Shown here in pieces: positions 42,330 through 51,862 of a stretch of 54,031 nt of DNA. The notes below the pieces were generated by a model. The model saw only the letters and a list, made by a program, of their open reading frames with translations. It searched no databases and was not told where the DNA came from. This DNA comes from Candidatus Bathyarchaeota archaeon (lineage in GTDB: Archaea > Thermoproteota > Bathyarchaeia > Bathyarchaeales > UBA233): the NCBI GenBank assembly GCA_025057795.1, contig JANXEP010000070.1, positions 1 to 54,031 of the forward strand, in the 5' to 3' direction. Within the stretch, counting starts at the first letter, position 1. Each line of letters begins with the position of its first letter. Both the position numbers and the translations under genes were made by a program.

Positions 42330-43931
42330 TTAGCCGCTTATACATCTTTTCAACGCCTCAATAACATTTTGTCTACCCATGGCCAAAATGTAAGGCCCAA
42401 GCCTTGGTCCCTGCGGCGCCCCTATCAGAATCAGATACAAGGTTTTAAAGAATTCTGCTGACTGTAAGCCATGTTTTTTGGCGATATTGAATATGGCATT
42501 TTGTATTTTTTCAGCCTCTTCTGTACTTTTTAAGACCTCAATAAACTCAATTATTGCGTTTTTCTCTTCTGCTTTTAGGCTTACCGCCGTTTCCTTTATT
42601 TCTTCAAAATCCCTTACCCAGTTCAGCGCATATTCCATTCTTTTCTTTAAGTCTTCACATATTTGCTGCCCTTTCTTTAGGTACCCATAATTTTGAAGCT
42701 TTTCGACAATAAATTCTGTTTCTTTACCCTTGGGCGCAATCTTAGCTAAAAAGGTGAGGAGGTTGTAGGGTACATGGATGCTTGGCTTTTTCGGCGGCTT
42801 AAGAACCCAGCAGTATTCATAGAGGCCGCGAAGTTTAGCCATTTCCTTCTTGTCTGGAAGCGTTTTCCTTCCAAAGTACAAGTCCTCCAAGTAGTCCATT
42901 TCGTTCATGTAAAGCGGTATGTCGGTCACGTCCAAAGTGCGAGTGCCAACAAATCGTTTAAGCATAAGCAAAAGCAGCGACTGAGGAGAGCCATATTTGA
43001 ACCAAACCTGCGGCGTGAACACGTTGCCTGTTGACTTTGAAATTTTCCGTCCACTTTTATCTAGAAACATTTCATACCTAGAGTGGGACGGGGGTTCATG
43101 CCCTAATATTTCACGGCAAATCCTGTCGTTGACTCGAACAGAGTCAGCTATGTCCTTGCCGTAAGCCTCAAATCTTATGTCTAGGGCTCTCCATCTCGCT
43201 GCAAACTCTCCTTTCCAGCTTAATTTGCCCTCACCCCGAGTGACGTTAACTTCACCTTTATGACCGCAACCCTCAATCCATTTGCCCTTAATCTCCATTC
43301 CCTCGCATACATAAAGAACCTTATTTTCCTTGGGTGCGTATTCCACGGCTTTTGTGGTATATATTCGTCCGCAGTTTTCGCATATAGGAAAGTATGGCAG
43401 AACCTCAATGTACCTCTCCTGTCCAACCTCTTCCTTCACTATTTCCCCAACCTTCTTTGCGTTTAAAAGTAACATGTGAATCTCATTGTTCAGCATACCT
43501 TTTTCATAGGCGTCTTTCGCCGATATGTAACGATACTCTATGCCGCATTTATCCAAAGCCTCAAGCAGAAGAGAACTCATGTGCGTACCATAACTTTCAT
43601 GACACCCAAAGGGATCTGGAATGTTTGTAACTGGAAAACCCAAATACTTCTCCAAGGATTTAGGCAGCCCCGCCGGAACTTTGCGCAGTCCGTCTTTGTC
43701 ATCACAAAAGGCGATGAGTTCCGAGCGGTATCCCTGCTCCCTTAAAGCTAAAGTCACGGCATATGAACGGGCAGCATCGCCTAAACTTCCAATGTGCGGG
43801 AAACCTGAAGCCCCAAGCCCCATCTCAGTTCTCAACAAATCCAAGCCTCGACCTAGCTTCTTCTCCCTTTCAATAATTTTTGCAGCCATTTTATCGTACC
43901 ATGTACCCCGACCAATTATTTTTTCGCCCAT
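42330..43931 (-). CDS. lysS: Lysyl-tRNA synthetase, class I
   Basis: Charges tRNA-Lys. 533 residues of the class I form found in most archaea and some bacteria. The HIGH motif reads H-I-G-S in G-F-P-H-I-G-S-L-G-D, and the KMSKS motif reads K-I-S-K-S in G-R-K-I-S-K-S-T-G-N-V. Internal Cys pairs (C-E-N-C-G-R and a C-(x3-8)-C group near residues 185-225) form the family's zinc insert. TTG 43955 would add eight residues; ATG 43931 begins M-G-E-K-I-I-G-R-G. Confidence 0.95.
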   Translation of the reverse strand: MGEKIIGRGTWYDKMAAKIIEREKKLGRGLDLLRTEMGLGASGFPHIGSLGDAARSYAVTLALREQGYRSELIAFCDDKDGLRKVPAGLPKSLEKYLGFPVTNIPDPFGCHESYGTHMSSLLLEALDKCGIEYRYISAKDAYEKGMLNNEIHMLLLNAKKVGEIVKEEVGQERYIEVLPYFPICENCGRIYTTKAVEYAPKENKVLYVCEGMEIKGKWIEGCGHKGEVNVTRGEGKLSWKGEFAARWRALDIRFEAYGKDIADSVRVNDRICREILGHEPPSHSRYEMFLDKSGRKISKSTGNVFTPQVWFKYGSPQSLLLLMLKRFVGTRTLDVTDIPLYMNEMDYLEDLYFGRKTLPDKKEMAKLRGLYEYCWVLKPPKKPSIHVPYNLLTFLAKIAPKGKETEFIVEKLQNYGYLKKGQQICEDLKKRMEYALNWVRDFEEIKETAVSLKAEEKNAIIEFIEVLKSTEEAEKIQNAIFNIAKKHGLQSAEFFKTLYLILIGAPQGPRLGPYILAMGRQNVIEALKRCISG

Positions 43932-44018
43932 CGCACGTTCACGCCTCTTTTTCAAAAGGAAATCCCGCTCAAAATAAAAAAATGTTTAGAGAAACGCTAG
44001 TCAAAACGGAAGCATAAC

Positions 44019-44771
44019 CTAAAAAATTCTAAACTTTGCAGGAGGTATGTCGCCCTTTATAACTGTTCCAGTGGCTCCATCCACCCACAGAAAATAATTT
44101 TTGCCATCATACTCGTATCTTACAAGCCATATGGGAGCATGAAGGTAAACTGTCTGGTTTATTTTAATATCGTTTTTAATCTCAATAATCCTGTCGGCAT
44201 CTTGCTGGGCTAAGTAGCGATGGTGCGTTTCAATCGCCTGCCTCGCTATAGTCACCGCTTCATCTCTGTCTAATTCGCTTTTCAAAATTTTGGCAAAGCC
44301 CTCAATCTTCCTAAAGTCATAGGGAATCTTGCCTTCCAAAGGTACATCATATTCCCTCGTTGGGAAATTTGCTGCCTTTCTCGCGAGAACAAGCCAATCA
44401 TATTTATTCGCTATTTTTCCCTCTTTAATCAAAGGTGGGCTTAAGCGTTCAAAAATCCCTTTATAGATGGTTTCAGCATCTACGGATATGACCCAAAAAG
44501 GCAGGTAAGTTAGGCTCTTCTCGGCGATTTTGGATTTTCTAGCAAGGTCTGGAGGTTTCAGAAAACCCAAGCGCATCCATTCCCTGACAATTTCCTCCAT
44601 TTGCGGGGGATTACACTTGTTAAGTAGCATGGAGTGTTCGAAGGTGGAAGCCTTTCCGGTTTCTATTACGACGGTGTAGCCGCAATACCCGCATGTTGCT
44701 ATTATTTCGCCTGGTTCAAAGGATATTAGCGCGCCGCAGTTGGAACACCTCAACTCTTTAACAATTGCCAT
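44019..44771 (-). CDS. Zinc-ribbon protein of unknown function
   Basis: 250 residues. It begins with a zinc ribbon, C-S-N-C-G-A and C-G-Y-C-G (residues 9-34), followed by an uncharacterised domain with a W-V-I-S-V-D-A-E-T segment and, near the end, W-L-V-R-Y-E-Y-D-G-K-N-Y-F-L-W-V-D-G-A-T-G, a pattern seen in zinc-ribbon membrane-associated proteins of archaea. No membrane span is obvious. The stop of the upstream FAD dehydrogenase is one base before its start, indicating cotranscription. Confidence 0.7.
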   Translation of the reverse strand: MAIVKELRCSNCGALISFEPGEIIATCGYCGYTVVIETGKASTFEHSMLLNKCNPPQMEEIVREWMRLGFLKPPDLARKSKIAEKSLTYLPFWVISVDAETIYKGIFERLSPPLIKEGKIANKYDWLVLARKAANFPTREYDVPLEGKIPYDFRKIEGFAKILKSELDRDEAVTIARQAIETHHRYLAQQDADRIIEIKNDIKINQTVYLHAPIWLVRYEYDGKNYFLWVDGATGTVIKGDIPPAKFRIF

Positions 44772-44772
44772 T

Positions 44773-46158
44773 TCAGGCAGCCTTCTGTTTTTCCCGTCTG
44801 ATTATTTCCCTAGCAACGATGACACCCGAGGCTGAAGCTTGGACAAGGCCCCTTGTGACACCAGCGCCATCTCCGATTGTGAAAAGGTTGCGTATCTTTG
44901 TTTCAAGCGTATTGCTTAGCTCCAGCCGTGAAGAGTAGAATTTCACTTCAACACCGTACAGTAGGGTGTCCCTTGAATGGATTCCAGGAGCTATTTTATC
45001 TAGCGCCTCCAACATTTCCCTTATGTCTGCGAGATAACGGTAAGGCAAAACAAAGCTTAAGTCCCCTGGAGTAGCGTTCTTCAAAGTTGGTATTACAACA
45101 CTTCTGGCAATTCTTTCAGGTGTTGAGCGCCTTCCCGCTTCTAGGTCGCCTAAGCGCTGTATGAGTATACCACCGCTGAGAAGGTTTGAAAGCCTTGCCA
45201 AATACTTTCCGTAGGCTATAGGCTCTCTGAAAGGCTCGGTGAAGGATGTGCTAACCAAAATTGCGAAGTTTGTGTTTTCAGTTTTCCTTTCCGCATAGCT
45301 TTGCCCATTAACCGTCAAAACTCCGTTGTAGGATTCAGATATTACCTCGCCATAAGGCGCAACGCAGAAAGTTCTAACTTGGTCGTCGAAGAACTTTGAG
45401 TAGTAAATGAATTTAGGTTCGTAGAGGACGCTTGTAAGTTCCTCCATAACCGAAGCCAAGACCTCAACTCTTACGCCAACATCTACGGGATTGTTAAGCG
45501 TTTTTAAACCTAATGCCTGAGCTTCCGTTTGAAGCCACTCTGCTCCGCTTCTTCCAGGCGCAACAATAACATATTTTCCGAAATACTTTTCGCCATTAAA
45601 CGTTTCAACACCCTCAACAACATTATTTTTCACTATGAGCCCTTTGACATCCTTTCGCATTAGAATCTCGACTTTGCCATTCAGTTCCTGGCGCATTTTC
45701 CTTAAAGTTTGAGCACACCTTTCAGTGCCCATGTGGCGAATTTTCTGCTGAACCAGCTTCAACCCAGCTAGGGAGGCTTTCCTCTCGATTTCCTCTACCT
45801 TTTCAATGTCCCCGCCATAAACGTGCTCTGGCGCGCCGTATTTCATGTAGATACTATCCACGTAATTTATCAGTTCATCAAGTTCTTTCTCTGAAATATA
45901 CTGGTTTAGCCAACCACCGACCTCTGTGGACAGCGTCAACTTACCATCGCTAAAGGCTCCGGCTCCCCCCCATCCCGAAAGCAGTCCGCATGGCTCACAG
46001 TTCATGCACCCAAACCCACGGCTTGCCGGACATTTTCTTTGCCCTATGTCAGGGCCTCTGTCAATGAGTAGAATATTGAGCTTTGCCTTTTCAACCATTT
46101 CTAACGCTGAGAATATGCCCGCGGGACCTGCCCCAACAATTATTACGTCGTACTTCAA
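44773..46158 (-). CDS. FAD-dependent dehydrogenase (COG2509 family)
   Basis: 461 residues. FAD-binding motif G-A-G-P-A-G-I-F-S at the N-terminus, then C-P-A-S-R-G-F-G-C-M-N-C-E-P-C-G-L-L-S-G-W-G-G (Cys-rich, characteristic of this family), and C-terminal F-T-I-G-D-G-A-G-V-T-R-G. Homologues are widespread in archaea and anaerobic bacteria; their substrates are not established. The four cysteines near residues 43-57 could bind a metal or Fe-S centre. Confidence 0.85.
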   Translation of the reverse strand: MKYDVIIVGAGPAGIFSALEMVEKAKLNILLIDRGPDIGQRKCPASRGFGCMNCEPCGLLSGWGGAGAFSDGKLTLSTEVGGWLNQYISEKELDELINYVDSIYMKYGAPEHVYGGDIEKVEEIERKASLAGLKLVQQKIRHMGTERCAQTLRKMRQELNGKVEILMRKDVKGLIVKNNVVEGVETFNGEKYFGKYVIVAPGRSGAEWLQTEAQALGLKTLNNPVDVGVRVEVLASVMEELTSVLYEPKFIYYSKFFDDQVRTFCVAPYGEVISESYNGVLTVNGQSYAERKTENTNFAILVSTSFTEPFREPIAYGKYLARLSNLLSGGILIQRLGDLEAGRRSTPERIARSVVIPTLKNATPGDLSFVLPYRYLADIREMLEALDKIAPGIHSRDTLLYGVEVKFYSSRLELSNTLETKIRNLFTIGDGAGVTRGLVQASASGVIVAREIIRREKQKAA

Positions 46159-46301
46159 AGGATTTTTCTCCTTTTGAGACCCAAAACTAGATGTAACAAC
46201 GTGAATATATTTTTAACGAATCCCAAACTTTCCGTGTAAGAAGCGCGAAATTAAAGGAATTTTGGTAATGGCCATGTTGTTGAAAAAACTTGTAAGTGTT
46301 T

Positions 46302-46643
46302 TTACTTTGTTTTTGTTGGAACCATGCATAGGAACTTTAAAGTTTTGCCTCCATTATTTCTAAATTGATGCTTTTCATTAGGAGGAATGAAGATGGCGTC
46401 CCCAGGCTTAAATTCTCTCTGTCCATAGTCGCCTAAGACTACGCCTTCACCTTCTAAAATGAAGACTTCATGCTCCCACGGATGACTATGGAGGGGGCTG
46501 TATCCTCCTGGTTCAAGTTCAAACAATCTCATGGCGAAGTTTTCAGCGCCCACATCCTTTGTGATAAGCCACCTAACCTTTAATTTAGAAGCCCCTTCCT
46601 CAACACTTTCGGCTTTAACCTCACTATAATGCATGATTTTCAT
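46302..46643 (-). CDS. Small cupin-domain protein
   Basis: 113 residues with a single cupin barrel: metal-ligand pattern H-S-H-P-W-E-H-E (G-x5-H-x-H-x4-E) and, later, P-P-N-E-K-H-Q-F (second cupin motif His). Function is not predictable: cupins of this size bind metals, sugars or act in small-molecule conversion. GGTGG precedes ATG 46643, which is preferred to the upstream ATG at 46676. Confidence 0.8.
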   Translation of the reverse strand: MKIMHYSEVKAESVEEGASKLKVRWLITKDVGAENFAMRLFELEPGGYSPLHSHPWEHEVFILEGEGVVLGDYGQREFKPGDAIFIPPNEKHQFRNNGGKTLKFLCMVPTKTK

Positions 46644-46705
46644 GCGACCACCACTCATTAAATAAGCAAAATACATGTAAATACATGTTTATCTCTACAT
46701 TTCAG

Positions 46706-46984
46706 TCAGTCTTTTATCGCCTCTAATAGGCTCATCACGTTCCATAACTTCACACGTGTATAAGGCGGCATGTTAGGATCTTGCAAAATCTCGTCTAGAA
46801 TGGATATGGCGTTAGATGCTCTCACCGCGGGAGTGAAATCAGTTGACTGCAACGTGTCAATAGAGTCTTTCGCTGCTCTCCTTATATTACGGGGAGTTGT
46901 CGTGTCTTCTGAAACCTCAGTTAGAACAGCAATCGCTTGCCTCATTCTTTCTTCATACTCTTCTATCTTCTTCTTCCGCACCAT
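46706..46984 (-). CDS. UPF0147 family protein
   Basis: 92 residues, helical, with the family core I-A-V-L-T-E-V-S-E-D-T-T-T-P-R-N-I-R-R and R-A-S-N-A-I-S-I-L-D-E. UPF0147 is almost universal in archaea, and its role is not established. ATG 46984 with GGTGG five bases upstream is favoured over ATG 46996. It is divergent from the p27-like gene, separated by about 75 bases. Confidence 0.9.
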   Translation of the reverse strand: MVRKKKIEEYEERMRQAIAVLTEVSEDTTTPRNIRRAAKDSIDTLQSTDFTPAVRASNAISILDEILQDPNMPPYTRVKLWNVMSLLEAIKD

Positions 46985-47058
46985 AAAGGCCACCATATCT
47001 AATTCAAGATAGTCAAGTTATATAGGCTTTTATACCTATTTTACTTTAAGGGTTTAAA

Positions 47059-47430
47059 ATGCCATATGAGAGAGAAGACAGCGAAGAGCGAACAATTAGG
47101 CGTATGGCCGATTTACTTCGCCAAGGTCAAACCCTTACGGAATTAGCTTGCCCGGTTTGCGCATCGCCCATTTTTAGGCTGAAAAGCGGCGATCTATGGT
47201 GTGCAAAATGCGAAAAGAAAGTGATAGTTGTGAAAGAAGAGAAGGAGTTGGCAAGGATTAAAAGCGCAATGGCCCTTGAAAACTTAGAGGCTACATTACT
47301 TGAAAAAATTCAAGAAATCCAAAATAAGATTCAACAGGAAAATAATGTCAGCGAACTGCAGAAACTCAGCACAACCCTGTCTGAACTATTGGAAAGTTTA
47401 GAAAAGATAAGGAGGGCCAAAAGAGGTTAA
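47059..47430 (+). CDS. Sjogren's syndrome/scleroderma autoantigen 1 (p27) family zinc protein
   Basis: 123 residues: an N-terminal helix (M-A-D-L-L-R-Q-G-Q-T-L-T), a zinc ribbon C-P-V-C-A-S-P-I-F-R and C-A-K-C, and a C-terminal coiled coil (about residues 75-118). This is the archaeal version of the conserved autoantigen p27 family; the function is unknown. The next gene starts 13 bases after its stop. Confidence 0.88.
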   Translation: MPYEREDSEERTIRRMADLLRQGQTLTELACPVCASPIFRLKSGDLWCAKCEKKVIVVKEEKELARIKSAMALENLEATLLEKIQEIQNKIQQENNVSELQKLSTTLSELLESLEKIRRAKRG

Positions 47431-47443
47431 GGGGCGAGTCTAA

Positions 47444-47944
47444 ATGCTGGGATTTTACAAAAACTTTCCACAACATGTGCACAAGATTGTGCGCCTCTCC
47501 ACATCCATTTCAAACAGGAAACTACAACAAACCATAATCCAAACTTTGCACAAAATAAACAACGAAAGCTTCAACTTAAACGAAGTTGCAAAACCCTCAA
47601 TACCCCAATGTACCAGCATATTCGAATTTGGAATAGCTGAAGCAGAGAGCTTTAATTATTTAGACCACGAAGAGGTGGAGAAAGTGCTAGAAAGCCTACG
47701 TAGAAAACCTCTCCAAATAATAGACTTCTTCTGTGCAATAAGATACTACAAGGTAAAAGGTGAGAAAAACACTCCATTAAAGTTTGACTATTACATGCTT
47801 AGATTCATCTTTGATGAGGACTTTGTGGAAGTGCAAATTTTTCATGAAAGGGGTCCTAGACATGTAATACCCGAAGACATCATTAACTTGGTCATCAAAA
47901 AAATAAATGAATCCTTTTCAAAGAAAGCCTTGAGAGCAATTTAA
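47444..47944 (+). CDS. Hypothetical protein
   Basis: Not recognised. 166 residues, soluble, mixed alpha/beta; the N-terminal half is helical, and the second half has strands (F-D-Y-Y-M-L-R-F-I-F-D-E and F-V-E-V-Q-I-F-H-E-R-G-P-R). No Cys motif or membrane segment. It lies right after the p27-like gene on the same strand and its stop overlaps that of the oppositely oriented thymidylate kinase gene by four bases. Confidence 0.7.
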   Translation: MLGFYKNFPQHVHKIVRLSTSISNRKLQQTIIQTLHKINNESFNLNEVAKPSIPQCTSIFEFGIAEAESFNYLDHEEVEKVLESLRRKPLQIIDFFCAIRYYKVKGEKNTPLKFDYYMLRFIFDEDFVEVQIFHERGPRHVIPEDIINLVIKKINESFSKKALRAI

Positions 47945-48552
47945 ACTCTAAGAGTTGATTCTTCTATGGAACGCAGCACAATAGATAAAATTTCGCCGGC
48001 AACCTCTTCTTTTCCCTTGTTTCCATCCACTTTAACGAGCACTCCATTTTCCACAAGCCCTAAGTAAACTTCCCGAACTTTCCGCTGCGTTTCAAGGTCT
48101 TCCATCACCGATTTTTTAGGCTTTAACCTTTGAACAACAATTTCCGGCTTGGCATCTATGAAAATTGCCAAATTTGGGTTTAATGCATACTCATTTACCT
48201 TTTTGATCCATTCCAAGTCAAGGCCTGCTGCACCTTGGTAAGCTAGTGAAGAATAAAGGTAACGGTCAGAAACAACAATTTTCCCTTCAGCCAAAGCAGG
48301 TTTTATTTCCTTTTCCACATGCTCAAAACGGTCTGCAGCAAAAAGCAACACTTCAACTACGCTGGGAACACGTTTTTCCCCATGCAAACAGTACTTTCGT
48401 ATGAAAATCCCTATTTTCCCACGGCTCGGCTCAGCAGTGTAGATTGCGTCATAACCTATTTTCTTCAACTTGCTCACAAGCATCTTTGCCTGCGTTGTTT
48501 TTCCACAGCCATCTAACCCCTCAACACATATGAAAAAACCTCTTTTTCCCAC
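47941..48552 (-). CDS. tmk: Thymidylate kinase
   Basis: Phosphorylates dTMP to dTDP. 203 residues; P-loop V-E-G-L-D-G-C-G-K-T-T at the N-terminus, D-R-Y-L-Y-S-S-L-A-Y-Q-G-A (the family's DR-x-x-x-S-x-x-A-Y-Q) in the middle. All conserved features of Tmk are seen, and the length is normal. Confidence 0.95.
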   Translation of the reverse strand: MGKRGFFICVEGLDGCGKTTQAKMLVSKLKKIGYDAIYTAEPSRGKIGIFIRKYCLHGEKRVPSVVEVLLFAADRFEHVEKEIKPALAEGKIVVSDRYLYSSLAYQGAAGLDLEWIKKVNEYALNPNLAIFIDAKPEIVVQRLKPKKSVMEDLETQRKVREVYLGLVENGVLVKVDGNKGKEEVAGEILSIVLRSIEESTLRV

Positions 48553-48634
48553 ATCAAGTCACCTGCACTTGGGCATCAGACATTATAAGTACGAGCATAG
48601 ATTAATAATTTCACAGGGACTTGGAGAATAATCG

Positions 48635-49915
48635 ATGATTAAGGGTTATTGGGGTGAAATAAAGGATCCAGTTTACGGATACGTCTACATAACCGGGAGT
48701 GAGAAGGAAATCATAGACTCCTACCCAGTTCAGAGGCTCCGCAGGTTACGCCAGTTGGCTGGTGCAGAATACGTCTATCCAGGGGCAAATCACACGCGTT
48801 TTGAGCATTCGGTGGGTGTCATGTATTTGGCTGGCAAAGTTACTGAGAACTACAACATTTCACAACTTATTAGCAAAGAAGAAGCCGAGAAGGTGAAAAT
48901 TGCGGCTTTGCTTCACGATGTTGGACACGGCCCTTTTTCTCACGTTTTTGAGCATTTGCTAATAAAGGAACTTAATAAAACCCATGAAGATATGACCGAG
49001 TGGATAATTAAAAACAGTGAATTGAAAGACATTTTGAGCAGTTTAGGATACAAAGCAGAAGACATAGCCAGTCTCGCGGTGGGCTACCCTAGCAGGGGCG
49101 AGAAGACCTTTTTGGGTCAGATAATCAGCAGCTCCATAGATGTTGACAAGTTAGACTTTGTGGTCAGAGATACTTATCATACCGGCGCTGAGTATGGTTT
49201 TGTAGATGTTTTTCGTTTAATCCACACATTTGACGTTTTAGACGGAAACTTAGCGGTGGACATAGGGGCCCTGTCAACCCTAGAAGCCTTCATAATAGCC
49301 CGCATCGAATCCTTTAAGAGTATATATTTCCACCGTGTGGGCAGGGCGGCCCAAATAATGTTGGCCACAGCCCTTGAGAAGGCAAATGAAGAACTTAGCC
49401 TCACAAACTTTAAAACCCCTGAAGAATACCTCGCCATGGATGACTACACGGTTTGGACTATGCTTAAAAACTGCAAGAAATCAAGTCACATCATCAAAAA
49501 CCTTGAAAAGCGAAGAATGCTAAAATGTGCTTACGAGCAAACCTTCTACGTAAAAGATAAGACTGTCTCAAACATTTTCAGTGCTGAAGAATTCCGCAAT
49601 CAGATAAGGAATAGAATAGCGAAGAACGCGAAAGTGGATCCGGAAGTTATAGTGATAGACGTCCCCACCGTACCCTCCGTGCCGTATCACCATTCGATGA
49701 TAATGGAGCCCATGGAAATCCCCGTGTTCAGCAGAACCCACGATGGAAAAAAAGAGCTGAAACGTCTAAGCGAAATTTCAAGCATTTTTGAAGTTTTAAA
49801 GGGATTCATAAATATACTGCGGGTATATACCGACGAAAAGTATAGAGAAAGCGTCAGCAAGGCGGCCTCGGAAGTTTTAGGCGAAATACCATACTCGGCA
49901 AAAATATCTTACTGA
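48635..49915 (+). CDS. HD-domain phosphohydrolase (dNTPase/SAMHD1-like)
   Basis: 426 residues. The metal-binding HD motif: H-T-R-F-E-H-S-V-G-V then L-L-H-D-V-G-H-G-P-F-S-H, and the distal Asp in D-V-D-K-L-D-F-V-V-R-D. This pattern matches SAMHD1-like dNTP triphosphohydrolases and archaeal homologues. It probably hydrolyses nucleotides; the substrate is uncertain. It lies divergent from tmk. Confidence 0.88.
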   Translation: MIKGYWGEIKDPVYGYVYITGSEKEIIDSYPVQRLRRLRQLAGAEYVYPGANHTRFEHSVGVMYLAGKVTENYNISQLISKEEAEKVKIAALLHDVGHGPFSHVFEHLLIKELNKTHEDMTEWIIKNSELKDILSSLGYKAEDIASLAVGYPSRGEKTFLGQIISSSIDVDKLDFVVRDTYHTGAEYGFVDVFRLIHTFDVLDGNLAVDIGALSTLEAFIIARIESFKSIYFHRVGRAAQIMLATALEKANEELSLTNFKTPEEYLAMDDYTVWTMLKNCKKSSHIIKNLEKRRMLKCAYEQTFYVKDKTVSNIFSAEEFRNQIRNRIAKNAKVDPEVIVIDVPTVPSVPYHHSMIMEPMEIPVFSRTHDGKKELKRLSEISSIFEVLKGFINILRVYTDEKYRESVSKAASEVLGEIPYSAKISY

Positions 49916-49930
49916 AAAAGGGCGCTAAAA

Positions 49931-50359
49931 ATGAAGCACATAACGTTAAATGGACGGCGAATAGTGGAGGGGTACTCTAAAGCTGAAGCGCTCGTGTCCT
50001 TAAAACCCATAAGCTTTCTGGGGGATATAGATCCAAAAACGGGAAAGGTTATAGAACGAAAACATGATCTCTACGGCAAATGCGTAAAAGACAAAGTTTT
50101 ATGCTTTCCCCATGGACACGGCTCGACGGTTGGCAGCTACGTAATATATGCTCTAGCTATAAACAAAGTAGCGCCTAAAGCCATAGTCAACGAGAAGGCG
50201 GAACCCGTTATCGTCGTGGGAGCAGTCATAGCTAATATACCTATGATTGACCAAGTTGACATTAGCCAAATAAGAACAGGTGACATAGTCGAAGTTGACG
50301 CCTACACTGGCGTAGCCAGAATTTTGAGAAAGGGGGGAAATTTGGACATATGTATTTAA
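49931..50359 (+). CDS. Phosphomevalonate dehydratase small subunit (AcnX type, DUF126)
   Basis: 142 residues: the swivelling domain of an aconitase-related enzyme, with G-K-C-V-K-D-K-V-L-C-F-P-H-G-H-G-S-T-V-G-S (the family's catalytic Ser region). With the large subunit it converts mevalonate 5-phosphate to trans-anhydromevalonate 5-phosphate in the archaeal modified mevalonate pathway. It overlaps the large-subunit gene by ten bases. Confidence 0.92.
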   Translation: MKHITLNGRRIVEGYSKAEALVSLKPISFLGDIDPKTGKVIERKHDLYGKCVKDKVLCFPHGHGSTVGSYVIYALAINKVAPKAIVNEKAEPVIVVGAVIANIPMIDQVDISQIRTGDIVEVDAYTGVARILRKGGNLDICI

Positions 50360-51522
50360 CTAGGGAGGAAGAACGCATTTACGATGGCGAGTATGGTTGG
50401 ATGAAACAGGTTTGCATGCGGATCCTTGTTAAACTCGGCGAACTCTTTGGGGCGGAAAGATTGATTCCAATAGACTCGGCTCACGTCTCTGGAGTTTCGT
50501 ATAAAACGCTTGGCGAAGCACCAACAGACTTCTTAGAAACACTGGCAAAGTCTGGCGAAAGAATTAAAGTTGAAGCCACTTTAAATCCCCAAAGCTTCGA
50601 TCCGGAGCATTTAAGCAAACGCTTGCCGCAGAAGCTCCTTGAGAAACAACTGAGCGTTCTTAAAGTTTTTGAAAAAATGGGCTTTAAAAACTCCTACACT
50701 TGCACACCATACTATATAAGGGAACCTGAAAAAAATTCGCATCTAGCTTGGGCTGAATCCTCAGCGGTAGTTTACGCGAACTCTGTTTTAGGAGCGTGGA
50801 CAAACCGTGAAGGAGGCCCAAGTGCCCTTGCGGCAGCAATTATTGGAAAAACGCCGGATTACGGAGTGCATAGAGTTGAAGGCCGCAAACCTAACATCCT
50901 TGTCGAGTTGCAGGCGCCAATTAAGGAAGAAGTGGAATACGGGGCTTTAGGAATATTTTTGGGGAAACTTTTGAAGGATAAAGTTCCAATAATTAAAGGT
51001 TTAAGGGATGTTTCTGGAGAAAAACTGAAACAGCTTGGTGCCGCACTAGCCTCAACAGGTATGACAAACATGTTCCATTATAAGGACGGGGTGAATAGAG
51101 AAAACCTGGAAAAAATAACTGTGGAAGCAAGAGACATTAGAAAAACTATTGAAGAATCAACAACGGATCCGAGTGGGAAACCAGACCTAATTTTTGTAGG
51201 GTGTCCCCACTGCTCAATAAACGAAATTAAGCATGTTGCAGATCATGTGGGCAGCAGAAAAATTAAAAATAATGTGGAGTTTTGGGTTTGCACTTCACGT
51301 TTCATTAAAGAAAAAGCCGCCGAGCATGTACAAAAGATAGAGAAAAGCGGAGCCAAAGTCTTAACAGACACATGTGCAGTAGTGACATGGACGGAAAAAC
51401 TTGGAATAAAAACGATAATGACAAACTCGGCTAAAACAGCACACTACGCGCCTACACTTAACAAAGCAAGGACTATATTAGCTCCGCTTAGGGAATGCTT
51501 AAAAACAGCCCTCACGGAATAA
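50350..51522 (+). CDS. Phosphomevalonate dehydratase large subunit (AcnX type, DUF521)
   Basis: 390 residues, with the DUF521 features: S-A-H-V-S-G-V-S near the N-terminus, F-K-N-S-Y-T-C-T-P-Y-Y, S-S-A-V-V-Y-A-N-S-V-L-G-A, V-G-C-P-H-C-S and T-D-T-C-A-V-V. The last Cys residues bind the [4Fe-4S] cluster. The two-subunit form and archaeal context point to isoprenoid biosynthesis, not amino-acid hydro-lyase activity. Confidence 0.93.
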   Translation: MYLTREEERIYDGEYGWMKQVCMRILVKLGELFGAERLIPIDSAHVSGVSYKTLGEAPTDFLETLAKSGERIKVEATLNPQSFDPEHLSKRLPQKLLEKQLSVLKVFEKMGFKNSYTCTPYYIREPEKNSHLAWAESSAVVYANSVLGAWTNREGGPSALAAAIIGKTPDYGVHRVEGRKPNILVELQAPIKEEVEYGALGIFLGKLLKDKVPIIKGLRDVSGEKLKQLGAALASTGMTNMFHYKDGVNRENLEKITVEARDIRKTIEESTTDPSGKPDLIFVGCPHCSINEIKHVADHVGSRKIKNNVEFWVCTSRFIKEKAAEHVQKIEKSGAKVLTDTCAVVTWTEKLGIKTIMTNSAKTAHYAPTLNKARTILAPLRECLKTALTE

Positions 51523-51560
51523 AAGTTTATTGGAAGGAAAAATCTGCATTACGATCTAAG

Positions 51561-51635
51561 GCTCCGGTAGTATAGCCCGGTCAAGTATTCCGGCCTTTCG
51601 AGCCGGAGACGCGGGTTCAAATCCCGCCCGGAGCA
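51561..51635 (+). tRNA. tRNA-Glu (TTC anticodon)
   Basis: A complete cloverleaf: acceptor GCTCCGG (51561-51567) pairs with CCGGAGC (51628-51634), discriminator A at 51635; anticodon stem CCGGC/GCCGG with loop CTTTCGA, giving anticodon TTC; T stem GCGGG/CCCGC with loop TTCAAAT. No intron and no encoded CCA. A TATA-like AAGTTTATTGG lies about 30 bases upstream, and six T at 51669-51674 may end transcription. Confidence 0.95.
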
Positions 51636-51668
51636 CTCAACTAATTTATGAAATAACCGTTTGGTTTC

Positions 51669-51674
51669 TTTTTT
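51669..51674 (+). terminator. Oligo-T termination signal after the tRNA gene
   Basis: Six T in a row, 34 bases after the tRNA 3' end. Archaeal RNA polymerase terminates at T-runs. From here to 51818 the DNA is AT-rich and I see no gene. Confidence 0.4.
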
Positions 51675-51818
51675 ACAATTTGACTTTTAAATTAAGTGTG
51701 GAAGACTTTAAATTTCTCAAAAATAAAACCTGCAGACTTTCGCAAATACCGTATCATCAAGTATTTACATAGATATTCTGCAACGTTGCGCTCGATGCGT
51801 GCTAATTAATCCGACAGG

Positions 51819-51826
51819 CTTATATA
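51819..51826 (+). promoter_or_regulatory. TATA-like element for the HTH-Fae-Hps gene
   Basis: CTTATATA, about 37-44 bases ahead of ATG 51863, implying transcription start near 51849 and a leader of about 14 bases. No Shine-Dalgarno is visible in that leader. Confidence 0.45.
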
Positions 51827-51862
51827 GGACTTTGACCAAAACTGTGTTGTTGTGAATTTAAA